From Archivesica marissinica (taxonomy: Eukaryota; Mollusca; Bivalvia; Venerida; Vesicomyidae): a DNA stretch of 64,000 bases. This document shows, one piece after another, positions 34,701 to 49,700 of the stretch. The notes under the pieces are model-generated. The model ran no database searches and was not told where the DNA came from. It saw nothing but the letters and a program-made list of their open reading frames with translations. Numbering within the stretch: position 1 is the first letter of the stretch; every line of letters begins with the position of its first letter. Position numbers and translations under genes: made by a program. The stretch is taken from the NCBI GenBank assembly GCA_014843695.1, contig CM026390.1, positions 9,060,977 through 9,124,976 on the forward strand, read 5' to 3'.

Positions 34701-37700
34701 TCCGGAGTTCGAGCCCCACTGGAGCCGTTACGATTTTGCCCTTAGGCAAGGCATTTAAATTCCACGTTGCCTCTTCTCTCTCCCTCGTGGCGATGGATTC
34801 CATCAGGAATGAGGTCTCGAGAGTGATTTATATAAGTTGAAATAACTTGTTTCGCAATCGAGCTAAAATAAATTTGATTATTACAGTTTTCATATAAGAC
34901 GATACAGTGCTCGCAATAGAAATTCCCCCGACAGATGTACATATTCAACTGTAATTTACCCCTGTAAACCGAACAACAACTTGTCTTGATCAAATATGAA
35001 ACTGACTATTGTATCAGGGTTCATTCTAGGTCAGAATTTTTGGGAGAAGTGAGAAAGCGCGCGATCGCTGCCTTAATATACTTCTGCAAAATAGGGTTAA
35101 AATGCACAGTACAACCATTAAATACAACATTTGAATAGAAGGAGAGCTTTATAATGGGCCAGTATATCTTACTAGACAAAATTTTGTTTGAAAATCGTAA
35201 AAACCAAAAAATATTTTTTTAGGAAGAAGTGGGGCCGGCGAAGTCAGGGTCCCTAGGGCGATATTTCAGCATATTTTATATTGTACACATAAAATGAATC
35301 AGTTCTTTACTAACTGCCAAGCTACAAACATGTATCAGCCCCCTTCTAAGCAGAGTTGAATTGTTAATTTAGGAGAAATCCACCCAACTATGAATACCCC
35401 TCTAAACCAAAACCCCCTCAAAACCGAACGTTACCTCTGGTCCTGTGGCTGTTCAGCTTAGAGGGGTTACATTGTATATTGATTTATTTAATTGATGCAG
35501 TGATGAACTATGAATGTTTGATGCTAAATAGCAGGGATCATTCTAGAGGGCGATGTGGGCAAAATTGTCGCCCTAGGGACCCTGACAATTATTTTTGGGT
35601 TTTTAAGATTTTCAAACAAAATGTTGTCTAGTAAGATACACTGGCCCATTATAAAGCACTCCTTCTATTCAAATGTTGTATTTAATGGTTGTACTGTGCA
35701 TTTTAACCCTATTTTGCAGAAGTATATTAAAGAACACCATTTAAGGAAGCGATCACGCGCTTTCTCACTTCTCCCAAAAATTCTGACCTAGAATGAACCC
35801 TGAATATTTGCTATTATCGTTAAATTATATCGTTATATATGAATATTCATTAAATGACTGGGAGGACTTAATAAGTAATAGTATGAGGAAGTTGTGGTAG
35901 CGCGCTCACTTCAGGTGCGAAAGGTCCAGAGTTTGCGCCCTGCTGTAGCAGTTACAATTGTACCCTTAGGCAAGGCATTTAAATTCCACATGCCTCTCTA
36001 CTCTCTCGCGATGGATTCCATCAAGAATGAAGTCTCGAGAGTGATTAATATTAAGTTGTAAGAATTTGTTTCGCAATCAAGCTAAAAATAAATTTGTATA
36101 AACTAATTAATAGTATTAGTTGTATAAGAAAAACCTATTGTGTATGGACATTTCCTGATAACTATCATAGGCCATATGGCCTGGTAGATTAAGACCACAT
36201 GAGTCACACCTCATATGCTGAAGACTGGAAAACCCCATAAATTTAACCCATTTGATTCTGGATACCGTTCAAACAGTATTTGCAAAGAACATAGAGCCAT
36301 ATCATCCGCCATGGAACGTTCCGTCTGATCAGGCTCTATGCTGTTTGCTATTCAGATGATCTTGCTAAGACACTTGGCTATGTAGCAAACAACATAGATC
36401 CTGATCAGCACGCAGCGTCATGCTGCAGCTGATCTGGATCTATGTTATTTGCAAAAGCCTTTAAATGTATCCAGAATGAAATGGGTTAACTTAAGGTTAA
36501 GCTAAGCAAGAGATGATTCCATAGACGGACAGGACAATACACGTTAACACGTGATATAAAAACATCCACGATTAAAATGATCTCGCGCGTATATCACACA
36601 AGTAACATACTTGACTTTCAATGAAGCCAGGGTGGCAACAATCTCTGTGGCGCCTATCCACTTGACAGTGTTGACGACTCGGCCGCCCAGTTGATCACAG
36701 CCTTGCTTATCAAACCCCTTCTCCCACGCTGCCTCAATCAGTCCCTGAATCTTTGGTATGGAGGGCATCAGTGATTTTCCTGTATCAAACAACACATTTT
36801 ACATGTACACAGGTGTTTAGCAGAATTATGACAATTATTACAAACTTTGTTATTTAAATTCTCCAAGGGTGGTAACTCCTTCAACAAGACTTGTCCGTAA
36901 GACTACCGTACATACTCTAACTCACCTATAAGATGAGACTTTTACCACCAGATTATGGCCTCAAAGTGGCTTCCAATCTTATAAGGGGGGTTGTCTTATA
37001 GGCGAGATCGCCTTATATGTGAGTATGGACAGTATTTGAAATGTTGATACTTTAAAGCAGCATTACATCGTAATAGTTTATACAAATTTAGTTTAGCTCG
37101 ATTGCGAAACAAGTTCTTTCAACTTATGTTAATCACTCTCGAGACCTCATTCCTGATGGAATCCATCGCCACGAGGGAGAGAAGAGGCAACGTGGAATTT
37201 AAATGCCTTGCCTAAGGACACAATCGTAACGGCTCCAGTGAGGCTCGAACTCCGGACCTTTCACACCTGAAGCGAACGCGCATCCACTGCGCTATCACGA
37301 CTTCCAAATTACATCGTAATAAGGATGTTTTGGGTAAAATATAAATACTAATGCGTGTGTGTTTACAAAAATCGAAATAGTCGCTCAGAAACGATAAAAT
37401 TCCAATAAATTTAAACCGTCGTATACGCGAATTTGTTTATCAACACACGAAATATCAACACGCACAGCGCGCAAGCGTGAAACAACAGAGGATGTAGAAA
37501 ACAACGTATATATTTTGAACATGAAAGACTATCTATCTATCTTCCTCTAATGTCGAACCCCTCGCGGGGATGTAGACATGTCCCTAAAAGACTTAGCTAA
37601 CAGAGGTATGAATCAACATATCGAGTAATTTAATTAAAAAAGACAACATGGGACAAATGGGGACGATGCATTCCGGTTGTAAACAAGTGCGTGACCGATC

Positions 37701-40700
37701 GACTCGGAAAGTCCTACTTTCGGTTTCGTGTTTGTTTTATCGCAAAAAAACACTGTTTACCAAATGAACATAAGCATACACAGTATAATGTTAGAATGTG
37801 TAGCAGCATTGCTACCCATACGTAAAAATTGAATTTTTCAAATATCTTTTATTTCATACGATGTAATGCTGCTTTAATAGATACCAACTTTAATAATATT
37901 CTATTACTGTAAAGTATTCATAACATAGCACTTTATAAATGAACAATTATACTTTCAAAAGGACAATAATTTGCACTAAACTTATGAAAGATTAATTTTA
38001 TATCTTGGTCCACTGAATAGACAATAAATTAAGTTATTACATTCTGCAATGATATTCAATATTGAACTAATTAACCGAGTACCTTTCAATATGAGTGGGA
38101 CGTCTATTGCTAAGCATATTAAAATCTACCCATTTACACACCACTGTTCAGGCCTCCTAATTATCAGTCATCAATGTGTCGTCATTTACCTTGATGCGCA
38201 TTTGCAAAATATAAAACAAGAGCAAGAGCCGAGGTATTTACATTTTGTATATACAGTGTATCTGTGCTATTCCTGTTTGATCACTACTTGCTTGCCAGCA
38301 GTAATAGATTTGTTGGTTGATATATAGCTTGCCAGCAGTAATAGATTTGTTGGTTGATATATAGCTTGCCAGCAGTAATATATTTGTTGGATGATATATA
38401 GCTTGCCAGCAGTAATAGATTTGTTGGTTGATATATAGCTTGCTAGCAGTAGTAGATTTGTTGGTTGATATATAGCTTGCCAGCAGTAATAGATTTGTTG
38501 GTTGATATATAGCTTGCCAGCAGTAGTAGATTTGTTGGTTGATATATAGCTTGCCAGCAGTAATAGATGTGTTGGTTGATATATAGCTTGCTAGCAGTAG
38601 TAGATTTGTTGGTTGATATATAGCTTGCCAGCAGTAATATATTTGTTGGTTGATATATAGCTTGCAAGCATTAGTAGATTTGTTGGTTGATATATAGCTT
38701 GCCAGCAGTAATAGATTTGATGGTTGATATATAGCTTGCCAGCAGTAATAGATTTGTTGGTTGATATATAGCTTGCCAGCAGTAATATATTTGTTGGTTG
38801 ATATATAGCTTGCCAGCAGTAGTAGATTTGTTGGTTGATATATAGCTTGCCAGCAGTAATAGATTTGTTGGTTGATATATAGATTGCCAGCAGTAGTAGA
38901 TTTGTTGGTTGATATATAGCTTGCCAGCAGTAATAGATTTGATGGTTGATATATAGCTTGCCAGCAGTAGAAGATTTGTTGGTTGATATATAGCTTGCCA
39001 GCAGTAGTAGATGTGTTGGTTGATATATAGATTGCCAGCAGTAATAGATTTGTTGTTTGATATATAGCTTGTCAGCAGTAATAGATGTGTTGGTTGATAT
39101 ATAGCTTGTCAGCAGTAATAGATTTGTTGGTTGATATATAGCTTGCAAGCATTAGTAGATTTGTTGGTTGATATATAGCTTGCCAGCAGTAATAGATTTG
39201 ATGGTTGATATATAGATTGCCAGCAATAGTATATTTGTTGGTTGATATATAGCTTGCCAGCAGTAGTAGATTTGTTGGTTGATATATAGCTTGCCAGCAG
39301 TAATAGATGTGTTGGTTGATATATAGCTTGCCAGCAGTAGTATATTTGTTGGTTGATATATAGCTTGCCAGCAGTAATTGATGTGTTGGTTGATATATAG
39401 CTTGCCAGCAGTAATTGATGTGTTGGTTGATATATAGCTTGCCAGCAGTAATTGATGTGTTGGTTGATATATAGCTTGCCAGCAGTAGTAGATTTGTTGG
39501 TTGATATATAGCTTGCCAGCAGTAGTAGATTTGTTGGTTGATATAAAGCTTGCCAGCAGTAATAGATTTGTTGGTTGATATATAGCTTGCCATCAGTAGT
39601 TTGTTGGTTGATATATAGCTTGCCAGCAGTAGTAGAGTTGTTGGTTGATATATAGCTTGCCAGCAGTAGTAGATGTGTTGGTTGATATATAGCTTGCCAG
39701 CAGTAGTAGATTTGTTGGTTGATATATAGCTTGCCAGCAGTAATAGATTTGTTGGTTGATATATAGCTTGCCAGCAGTAATATATTTGTTGGTTGATATA
39801 TAGCTTGCCAGCAGTAGTAGATGTGTTGGTTGACATATAGCTTGCCAGCAGTAGTAGATGTGTTGGTTGATATATAGCTTGCCAGCAGTAGATTTGTTGG
39901 TTGATATATAGCTTGCCAGCAGTAGTAGATGTGTTGGTTGATATATAGCTTGCCAGCAGTAGTAGATGTGTTGGTTGATATATAGATTGCCAGCAGTAAT
40001 AGATGTGTTGGTTGATATATAGATTGCCAGCAGTAATAGATTTGTTGGTTGATATATAGCTTGCCAGCAGTAATAGATTTGTTGGTTGATATATAGATTG
40101 CCAGCAGTAATAGATGTGTTGGTTGATATATAGATTGCCAGCAGTAATTGATGTGTTGGTTGATATATAGATTGCAAGCAGTAGTAGATTTGTTGGTTGA
40201 TATATAGCTTGCCAGCAGTAATAGATTTGTTGGTTGATATATAGCTTGCCAGTAGTAGTAGATTTGTTGGTTGATATATAGCTTGTTCACTTACCATTAC
40301 AAAGTACTTTATTATATGTAGGATCAGTCACGAGGGAAGATAATAACATCTGAAAGTTCCGGTAACCACACCCCCATCCTTTGTCCCCGTATGAACCAGC
40401 GTAGTGATCTATCACTGTACACAACCATGATCGTGACACACCGTGTGTCGGTGTACGGTAATATTCCTGTAGTCGTTGAATCACACCTGTTTAACATAAT
40501 AACAATTACAACACTGTATTGCATATTTATTTATTTCAGTCTCGTCTATGCATACTACACATATAATATATAATAGTACTGTACTATTATACAAATAGAC
40601 TCAGGGGAATTTCCGATTTTTGGATAATTTACAGATTTTCGCCAAACTGAGTTTTTATTAGCCAATATTGCCATATTTTAGCCAATGGCTACTCTGGTGA

Positions 40701-43700
40701 TTGGCAGTGTGGGCCCTGGTACATAGCCATTCTATGAGAATTATAAGAGACTAGACACATGTTTTTTTAAATGAACATTATAGTTAACTAAATGTTGACT
40801 CATGATTGTACAATGTTTCGAACTCACACGGAACTGTGGTATTGCATAGAGACAGGCACAGCGACCCATCACTGTACATAACTAGAAACCCAGCGCTCTG
40901 ACACATTTAACCTACGACCAACACTGAACAGGAACTGTGGTATTGCATAGAGACAGGCACAGCGACCCATCACTGTACATAACTAGAAACCCAGCACTCT
41001 GAAACATTTAACCTACGACCAACACTGAACAGGAACTGTAGTATTGCATAGAGACAGGCACAGCGACCCATCACTGTACATAACTAGAAACCCAACACTC
41101 TGAACATTTACGACCAACACTGAACAGGAACTGTGGTATTGCATAGAGACAGGCACAGCGACCCATCACTGTACATAACTAGAAACCCAACACTCTGAAT
41201 CATTTAACCGACCAACACTGAACAGGAACTGTGGTATTGCATAGAGACAGGCACAGCGACCCATCACTGTATATAACTAGAAACCCAGCACTCTGAAACA
41301 TTTACGACCAACACTGAACAGGAACTGTGGTATTGCATAGAGACAGGCACAGCGACCCATCACTGTACATAACTAGAAACCCAGCACTCTGAAACATTTA
41401 ACCTACGACCAACACTGAACAGGAACTGTGGTATTGCATAGAGACAGGCACAGCGACCCATCACTGTACATAACTAGAAACCCAACACTCTGAAACATTT
41501 ACGACCAACACTGAACAGGAACTGTGGTATTGCATAGAGACAGGCACAGCGACCCATCACTGTACATAACTAGAAACCCAGCACTCTGAAACATTTAACA
41601 TACGACCAACACTGAACAGGAACTGTGGTATTGCATAGAGACAGGCACAGCGACCCATCACTGTACATAACTAGAAACCCAGCACTCTGAAACATTTAAC
41701 CTACGACCAACACTGAACAGGAACTGTGGTATTGCATAGAGACAGGCACAGCGACCCATCACTGTACATAACTAGAAACCCAGCACTCTGAAACATTTAC
41801 GACCAACACTGATACGACCAACACTGAACAGGAACTGTGGTATTGCATAGAGACAGGCACAGCGACCCATCACTGTACATAACTAGAAACCCAGCACTCT
41901 GAAACATTTAACCTACGACCAACACTGAACAGGAACTGTGGTATTGCATAGAGACAGGCACAGCGACCCATCACTGTACATAACTAGAAACCCAGCACTC
42001 TGAAACATTTAACCTACGACCAACACTGAACAGGAACTGTGGTATTGCATAGAGACAGGCACAGCGACCCATCACTGTACATAACTAGAAACCCAGCACT
42101 CTGAAACATTTAACCTACGACCAACACTGAACAGGAACTGTGGTATTGCATAGAGACAGGCACAGCGACCCATCACTGTACATAACTAGAAACCCAGCAC
42201 TCTGAAACATTTAACCTACGACCAACACTGAACAGGAACTGTGGTATTGCATAGAGACAGGCACAGCGACCCATCACTGTACATAACTAGAAACCCAGCA
42301 CTCTGAAACATTTAACCTACGACCAACACTGAACAGGAACTGTGGTATTGCATAGAGACAGGCACAGCGACCCATCACTGTACATAACTAGAAACCCAGC
42401 ACTCTGAAACATTTAACCTACGACCAACACTGAACAGGAACTGTGGTATTGCATAGAGACAGGCACAGCGACCCATCACTGTACATAACTAGAAACCCAG
42501 CACTCTGAAACATTTACGACCAACACTGAACAGGAACTGTGGTATTGCATAGAGACAGGCACAGCGACCCATCACTGTACATAACTAGAAACCCAGCACT
42601 CTGAAACATTTAACCTACGACCAACACTGAACAGGAACTGTGGTATTGCATAGAGACAGGCACAGCGACCCATCACTGTACATAACTAGAAACCCAGCAC
42701 TCTGAAACATTTACGACCAACACTGAACAGGAACTGTGGTATTGCATAGAGACAGGCACAGCGACCCATCACTGTACATAACTAGAAACCCAGCACTCTG
42801 AAACATTTAACCTACGACCAACACTGAACAGGAACTGTGGTATTGCATAGAGACAGGCACAGCGACCCATCACTGTACATAACTAGAAACCCAGCACTCT
42901 GAAACATTTAACCTACGACCAACACTGAACAGGAACTGTGGTATTGCATAGAGACAGGCACAGCGACCCATCACTGTACATAACTAGAAACCCAGCACTC
43001 TGAAACATTTAACCTACGACCAACACTGAACAGGAACTGTGGTATTGCATAGAGACAGGCACAGCGACCCATCACTGTACATAACTAGAAACCCAGCACT
43101 CTGAAACATTTAACCTACGACCAACACTGAACAGGAACTGTGGTATTGCATAGAGACAGGCACAGCGACCCATCACTGTACATAACTAGAAACCCAGCAC
43201 TCTGAAACATTTACGACCAACACTGAACAGGAACTGTGGTATTGCATAGAGAACAAAACCCAACAAACAAACAACCAACAAACAAACTGTGGTATTGCAT
43301 AGAGACAGGCACAGCGACCCATCACTGTACATAACTAGAAACCCAGCACTCTGAAACATTTAACCTACGACCAACACTGAACAGGAACTGTGGTATTGCA
43401 TAGAGACAGGCACAGCGACCCATCACTGTACATAACTAGAAACCCAGCACTCTGAAACATTTAACTACGACCAACACTGAACAGGAACTGTGGTATTGCA
43501 TAGAGACAGGCACAGCGACCCATCACTGTACATAACTAGAAACCCAGCACTCTGAAACATTTAACCTACGACCAACACTGAACAGGAACTGTGGTATTGC
43601 ATAGAGACAGGCACAGCGACCCATCACTGTACATAACTAGAAACCCAACACTCTGAAACATTTACGACCAACACTGAACAGGAACTGTGGTATTGCATAG

Positions 43701-46700
43701 AGACAGGCACAGTGACCCATCACTGTACATAACTAGAAACCCAGCACTCTGAAACATTTAACCTATGACCAACACTGAACAGGAACTGTGGTATTGCATA
43801 GAGACAGGCACAGCGACCCATCACTGTACATAACTAGAAACCCAGCACTCTGAAACATTTAACCTACGACCAACACTGAACAGGAACTGTGGTATTGCAT
43901 AGAGACAGGCACAGCGACCCATCACTGTACATAACTAGAAACCCAGCACTCTGAAACATTTACGACCAACACTGAACAGGAACTGTGGTATTGCATAGAG
44001 ACAGGCACAGCGACCCATCACTGTACATAACTAGAAACCCAGTACTCTGAAACATTTAACATACGACCAACACTGAACAACATTGGGAGTCTTATATTAT
44101 AATATAACGATAATGAGTGTTTCTCCAATCTCATTTGGTGAAGTACCGTAGTTTTTCTGACAGAAACAATCAATTATCGAAAGAATTATGAAATAACTTG
44201 TCCAGTGAAAAAGCCTTGAAACAGAAGAGGCTGCAAGGTAATTATTAACGGAGAGAACGACAGGCAGAAAATTCCATTCACATTCCTTAACCTTGACCTC
44301 TCGACACTGTCGTAAATCAATGTCTCTCAATGGATGCTGCCAAACTGAGGCGCACTACAAACAGAGAGAGGTATGGTGCTCCGGTCCTATGTACGGAGAC
44401 TGCTCTACAATGTATACTATACAGTCCAGGGAACACTACTCATTCTGGTGGAAATACACAGAAGTTGCAGTTCTGTACCTCTATTTCTCCCCCAGGCACT
44501 GCAACACATTTCTGCATAATAGCATATTTAACCATTCCTACATGTTCCAGGAACCACAAAACCTTCCTGCATAATAGCATATTTAACCATTGCTACATGT
44601 ACCAGACACCACAACACCTTCCTGCATAATAGCATATTTAACCATTCCTACATGTACCAGACACCACAACACCTTCCTGCATAATAACATATTAACCATT
44701 CCTACATGTACCAGGCACCGCAACACCCCCACACCATGCATAATAGCACATTTAACCATTCCTACATGTACCAGACACCACAACACCTTCCTGCATAATA
44801 CATATTAACCATTCCTACATGTACCAGGCACCAACACCCCTGCATAATAACATATTTAACCATTCCTACATGTACCAGGCACTACAACACCTTCCTGCAT
44901 AATAGCATATTTAACCATTCCTACATGTACCAGGCACTACAACACCTTCCTGCATAATAACATATTTAACCATTCCTACATGTACCAGGCACTACAACAC
45001 CTTCCTGCATAATAAATATTTAACCATTCCTACATGTACCAGGCACTACAACACCTCCCTGCAATAGCATATTTAACCATTCTACATGTACCAGCACCAC
45101 AACACCTTCCTGCATAATAGCATTTTAACCATTCCTACATGTACCAGGCACCACAAACACTCCTGCATAATAGCATATTTAACCATCCTAATGTACAACA
45201 CCAACACCCCACACATCATAATTCCTACATGTACCAGACACCACAACACCTTCCTGCATAATAGCATATTTAACCATTCCTACATGTACCAGGCACCACA
45301 ACACCTTCCTGCATAATAACATATTTAACCATTCCTACATGTACCAGGCACTACAACACCTTCCTGCATAATAGCATATTTAACCATTCCTACATGTACC
45401 AGGCACTACAACACCTTCCTGCATAATAGAAACCACCACAACCAACACCCAACACCATGCATAATAGCATATTTAACCATTGCTACATGTACCAGGCACT
45501 ACAACACCTTCCTGCATAATAACATATTTAACCATTCCTACATGTACCAGGCACCACAACACCTTCCTGCATAATAGCATATTTAACCATTCCTACATGT
45601 ACCAGGCACTACAACACCTTCCTGCATAATAGCATATTTAACCATTCCTACATGTACCAGACACCACAACACCTTCCTGCATAATAACATATTTAACCAT
45701 TCCTACATGTACCAGGCACTACAACACCTTCCTGCATAATAGCATATTTAACCATTCCTACATGTACCAGGCACCACAACACCTTCCTGCATAATAACAT
45801 ATTTAACCATTCCTACATGTACCAGGCACTACAACACCTTCCTGCATAATAGCATATTTAACCATTCCTACATGTACCAGACACTACAACACCCCCAAAC
45901 CATGCATAATAGCATATTTAACCATTCCTACATGTACCAGACACCACAACACCCCCACACCATGCATAATAGTATATTTAACCATTCCTACATGTACCAG
46001 ACACCACAACACCTTCCTGCATAATAGCATATTTAACCATTCCTACATGTACCAGACACCACAACACCTTCCTGCATAATAGCATATTTAACCATTCCTA
46101 CATGTACCAGACACCACAACACCCCCTGCATAATAGCATATTTAACCATTCTACATGTACCCCACAACACCTTCCTGCATAATAGCATATTTAACCATTC
46201 CTACATGTACCAGACACCACAACACCTTCCTGCATAATAGCATATTTAACCATTCCTACATGTACCAGGCACTACAACACCTTCCTGCATAATAGCATAT
46301 TTAACCATTCCTACATGTACCAGGCACTACAACACCTTCCTGCATAATAGCATATTTAACCATTCCTACATGTACCAGGCACTACAACACCTTCCTGCAT
46401 AATAGCATATTTAACCATTCCTACATGTACCAGGCACCACAACACCCTGCATAATAGCATAATTAACCATTCCTACATGTACCAGGCACACAACACCCTG
46501 CATAATAGCATATTTAACCATTCCTACATGTACCATGCACTATAACACCTTCTGCATAATAGCATATTAACCATTCCTACATGTACCAGGCACTACAACA
46601 CTTCCTGCATAATAGCTTATTTAACCATTCCTACATGTACCAGACACCAAACACCATGCATAATAGCATATTAACCATGCTACATGTACCAGGCACCCCC

Positions 46701-49700
46701 ACACCATGCATAATAGCATATTAACCATCCTACATGTACCAGGCACCCCCACACATGCATAATAGCATATTTAACCATTCCTACATGTACAGCACCCCAC
46801 ACCATGCATAATAGCATTAACCATTCCTACATGTACCAGGCACTAAACATCCTGCATAATAGATATTTAACCATTCCTACATGTACCAGCACCACAACAC
46901 TTCCTGCATAATAACATATTTAACCATTCTACATGTACCAGGCACTCAACACCTTCCTGCATAATAACATATTTAACCATTCCTACATGTACCAGGCACC
47001 ACAACACCTTCCTGCATAATAACATATTTAACCATTCCTACATGTACCAGGCACTACAACACCTTCCTGCATAATAGCATATTTAACCATGCCTACATGT
47101 ACCAGGCACCACAACACCTTCCTGCATAATAGCATATTTAACCATTCCTACATGTACCAGACACCACAACACCTTCCTGCATAATAACATATTTAACCAT
47201 TCCTACATGTACCAGGCACTACAACACCTTCCTGCATAATAGCATATTTAACCATTCCTACATGTACCAGACACTACAACACCCCCAAACCATGCATAAT
47301 AGCATATTTAACCATTCCTACATGTACCAGACACCACAACACCCCCACACCATGCATAATAGTATATTTAACCATTCCTACATGTACCAGACACCACAAC
47401 ACCTTCCTGCATAATAGCATATTTAACCATTCCTACATGTACCAGGACACCACAACACCTTCCTGCATAATAGCATATTTAACCATTCCTACATGTACCA
47501 GACACCACAACACCCCCACACCATGCATAATAGCATATTTAACCATTCCTACATGTACCAGACACCACAACACCCCCACACCATGCATAATAGTATATTT
47601 AACCATTCCTACATGTACCAGACACCACAACACCTCCCTGCATAATAGCATATTTAACCATTCCTACATGTACTAGGCACCACAACACCTTCCTGCATAA
47701 TAGCATATTTAACCATTCCTACATGTTCCAGGAACCACAAAACCTTCCTGCATAATAGCATATTTAACCATTGCTACATGTACCCCACAACACCTTCCTG
47801 CATTATAGCATATTTAACCATTCCTACATGTACCAGGCACTACAACACCTTCCTGCATAATAGCATAATTAACCATTCCTACATGTACCAGGTACTACAA
47901 CACCTTCCTGCATAATAGCATATTTAACCATTCCTACATGTACCATGCACTATAACACCTTCCTGCATAATAGCATATTTAACCATTCCTACATGTACCA
48001 TGCACTACAACACCTTCCTGCATAATAGCATATTTAACCATTCCTACATGTACCAGGCACCACAACACCTCCCTGCATAATAGCGTATTTAACCATTCCT
48101 ACATGTACCAGGCACTACAACACCTTCCTGCATAATAGCATAATTAACCATTCCTACATGTACCAGGTACTACAACACCTTCCTGCATAATAGCATATTT
48201 AACCATTCCTACATGTACCATGCACTACAACACCTTCCTGCATAATAGTATATTTAACCATTCCTACATGTACCAGACACCACAACACCTTCCTGCATAA
48301 TAGCATATTTAACCATTGCTACATGTACCAGACACAACAACACCTCACTGCATAATACATATTTAACCATTCCTACATGTACCAGACCCCCACACCATGC
48401 ATAATAGCATATTTAACCATTCCTACAACCAACCACACCTGCATAATAGCATATTTAACATCTGTACCAGACACCCCCTGCAAATAGTATTTAACCATCC
48501 TACATGTACCAGACACCACAACACCTCACTGCATAATAACATATTTAACCATTCCTACATGTACCAGGAACCCCCACACCATGCATAATAGCATATTTAA
48601 CCATTCCTACATGTACCAGGAACCCCCACACCATGCATAATAGCATATTTAACCATTCCTACATGTACCAGGCACCCCCACACCATGCATAATAGCATAT
48701 TTAACCATTGCTACATGTACCAGGCACCCCCACACCATGCATAATAGCATATTTAACCATTCCTACATGTACCAGACACTACAACACCTTCCTGCATAAT
48801 AGCATATTTAACCATTCCTACATGTACCAGACACAACAACACCTTTCTGCATAATAGCATATTTAACCATTGCTACATGTACCAGGCACCCCCACACCAT
48901 GGATAATAGCATATTTAACCATCCCTACATGTACCAGGCACTACAACACCTCCCACATCGTGCATAATACCATATTTAACCATTCCTACATGTACCAGAC
49001 ACCACAACACCCCCACACCATGCATAATAGTTCCTACATGTACCAGACACCACAACACCTTCCTGCATAATAGCATATTTAACCATTCCTACATGTACCA
49101 GGCACCGCAACACTTTCCTGCATAATAGCATATTTAACCATTCCTACATGTACCAGGCACCACAACACCTTCCTGCATAATAGCATATTTAACCATTCCT
49201 ACATGTACCAGACACCACAACACCTCCCTGCATAATAACATATTTAACCATTCCTACATGTACCAGACACCACAACACCTTCCTGCATAATAGCATATTT
49301 AACCATTGCTACATGTACCAGGCACCCCCACACCATGCATAATAGCATATTTAACCATTCCTACATGTACCAGGCACCCCCACACCATGCATAATAGCAT
49401 ATTTAACCATTCCTACATGTACCAGACACTACAACACCTTCCTGCATAATAGCATATTTAACCATTCCTACATGTACCAGACACTACAACACCTTCCTGC
49501 ATAATAGCATATTTAACCATTCCTACATGTACCAGGCACCACAACACCTTCCTGCATAATAGCATATTAACCATTCCTACATGTACCAGACACCACACCC
49601 ACCACACCTGCATAATAGCATATTTAACCATTCCTACATGTACCAGACACCACAACACCTTCCTGCATAATAACATATTTAACCATTCACATGTACCAGA

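Noticed and set aside
38443..40297. Minus-strand frames of up to 393 codons (INQQIYYCWQ-type repeats) ending near exon D
   Set aside because: A 37-bp intronic array beginning just after the exon D donor; three frames are open equally.
44097..44629. Overlapping 77-99-codon frames left of the 55-bp array
   Set aside because: No family resemblance, overlapping on both strands, and partly array sequence.
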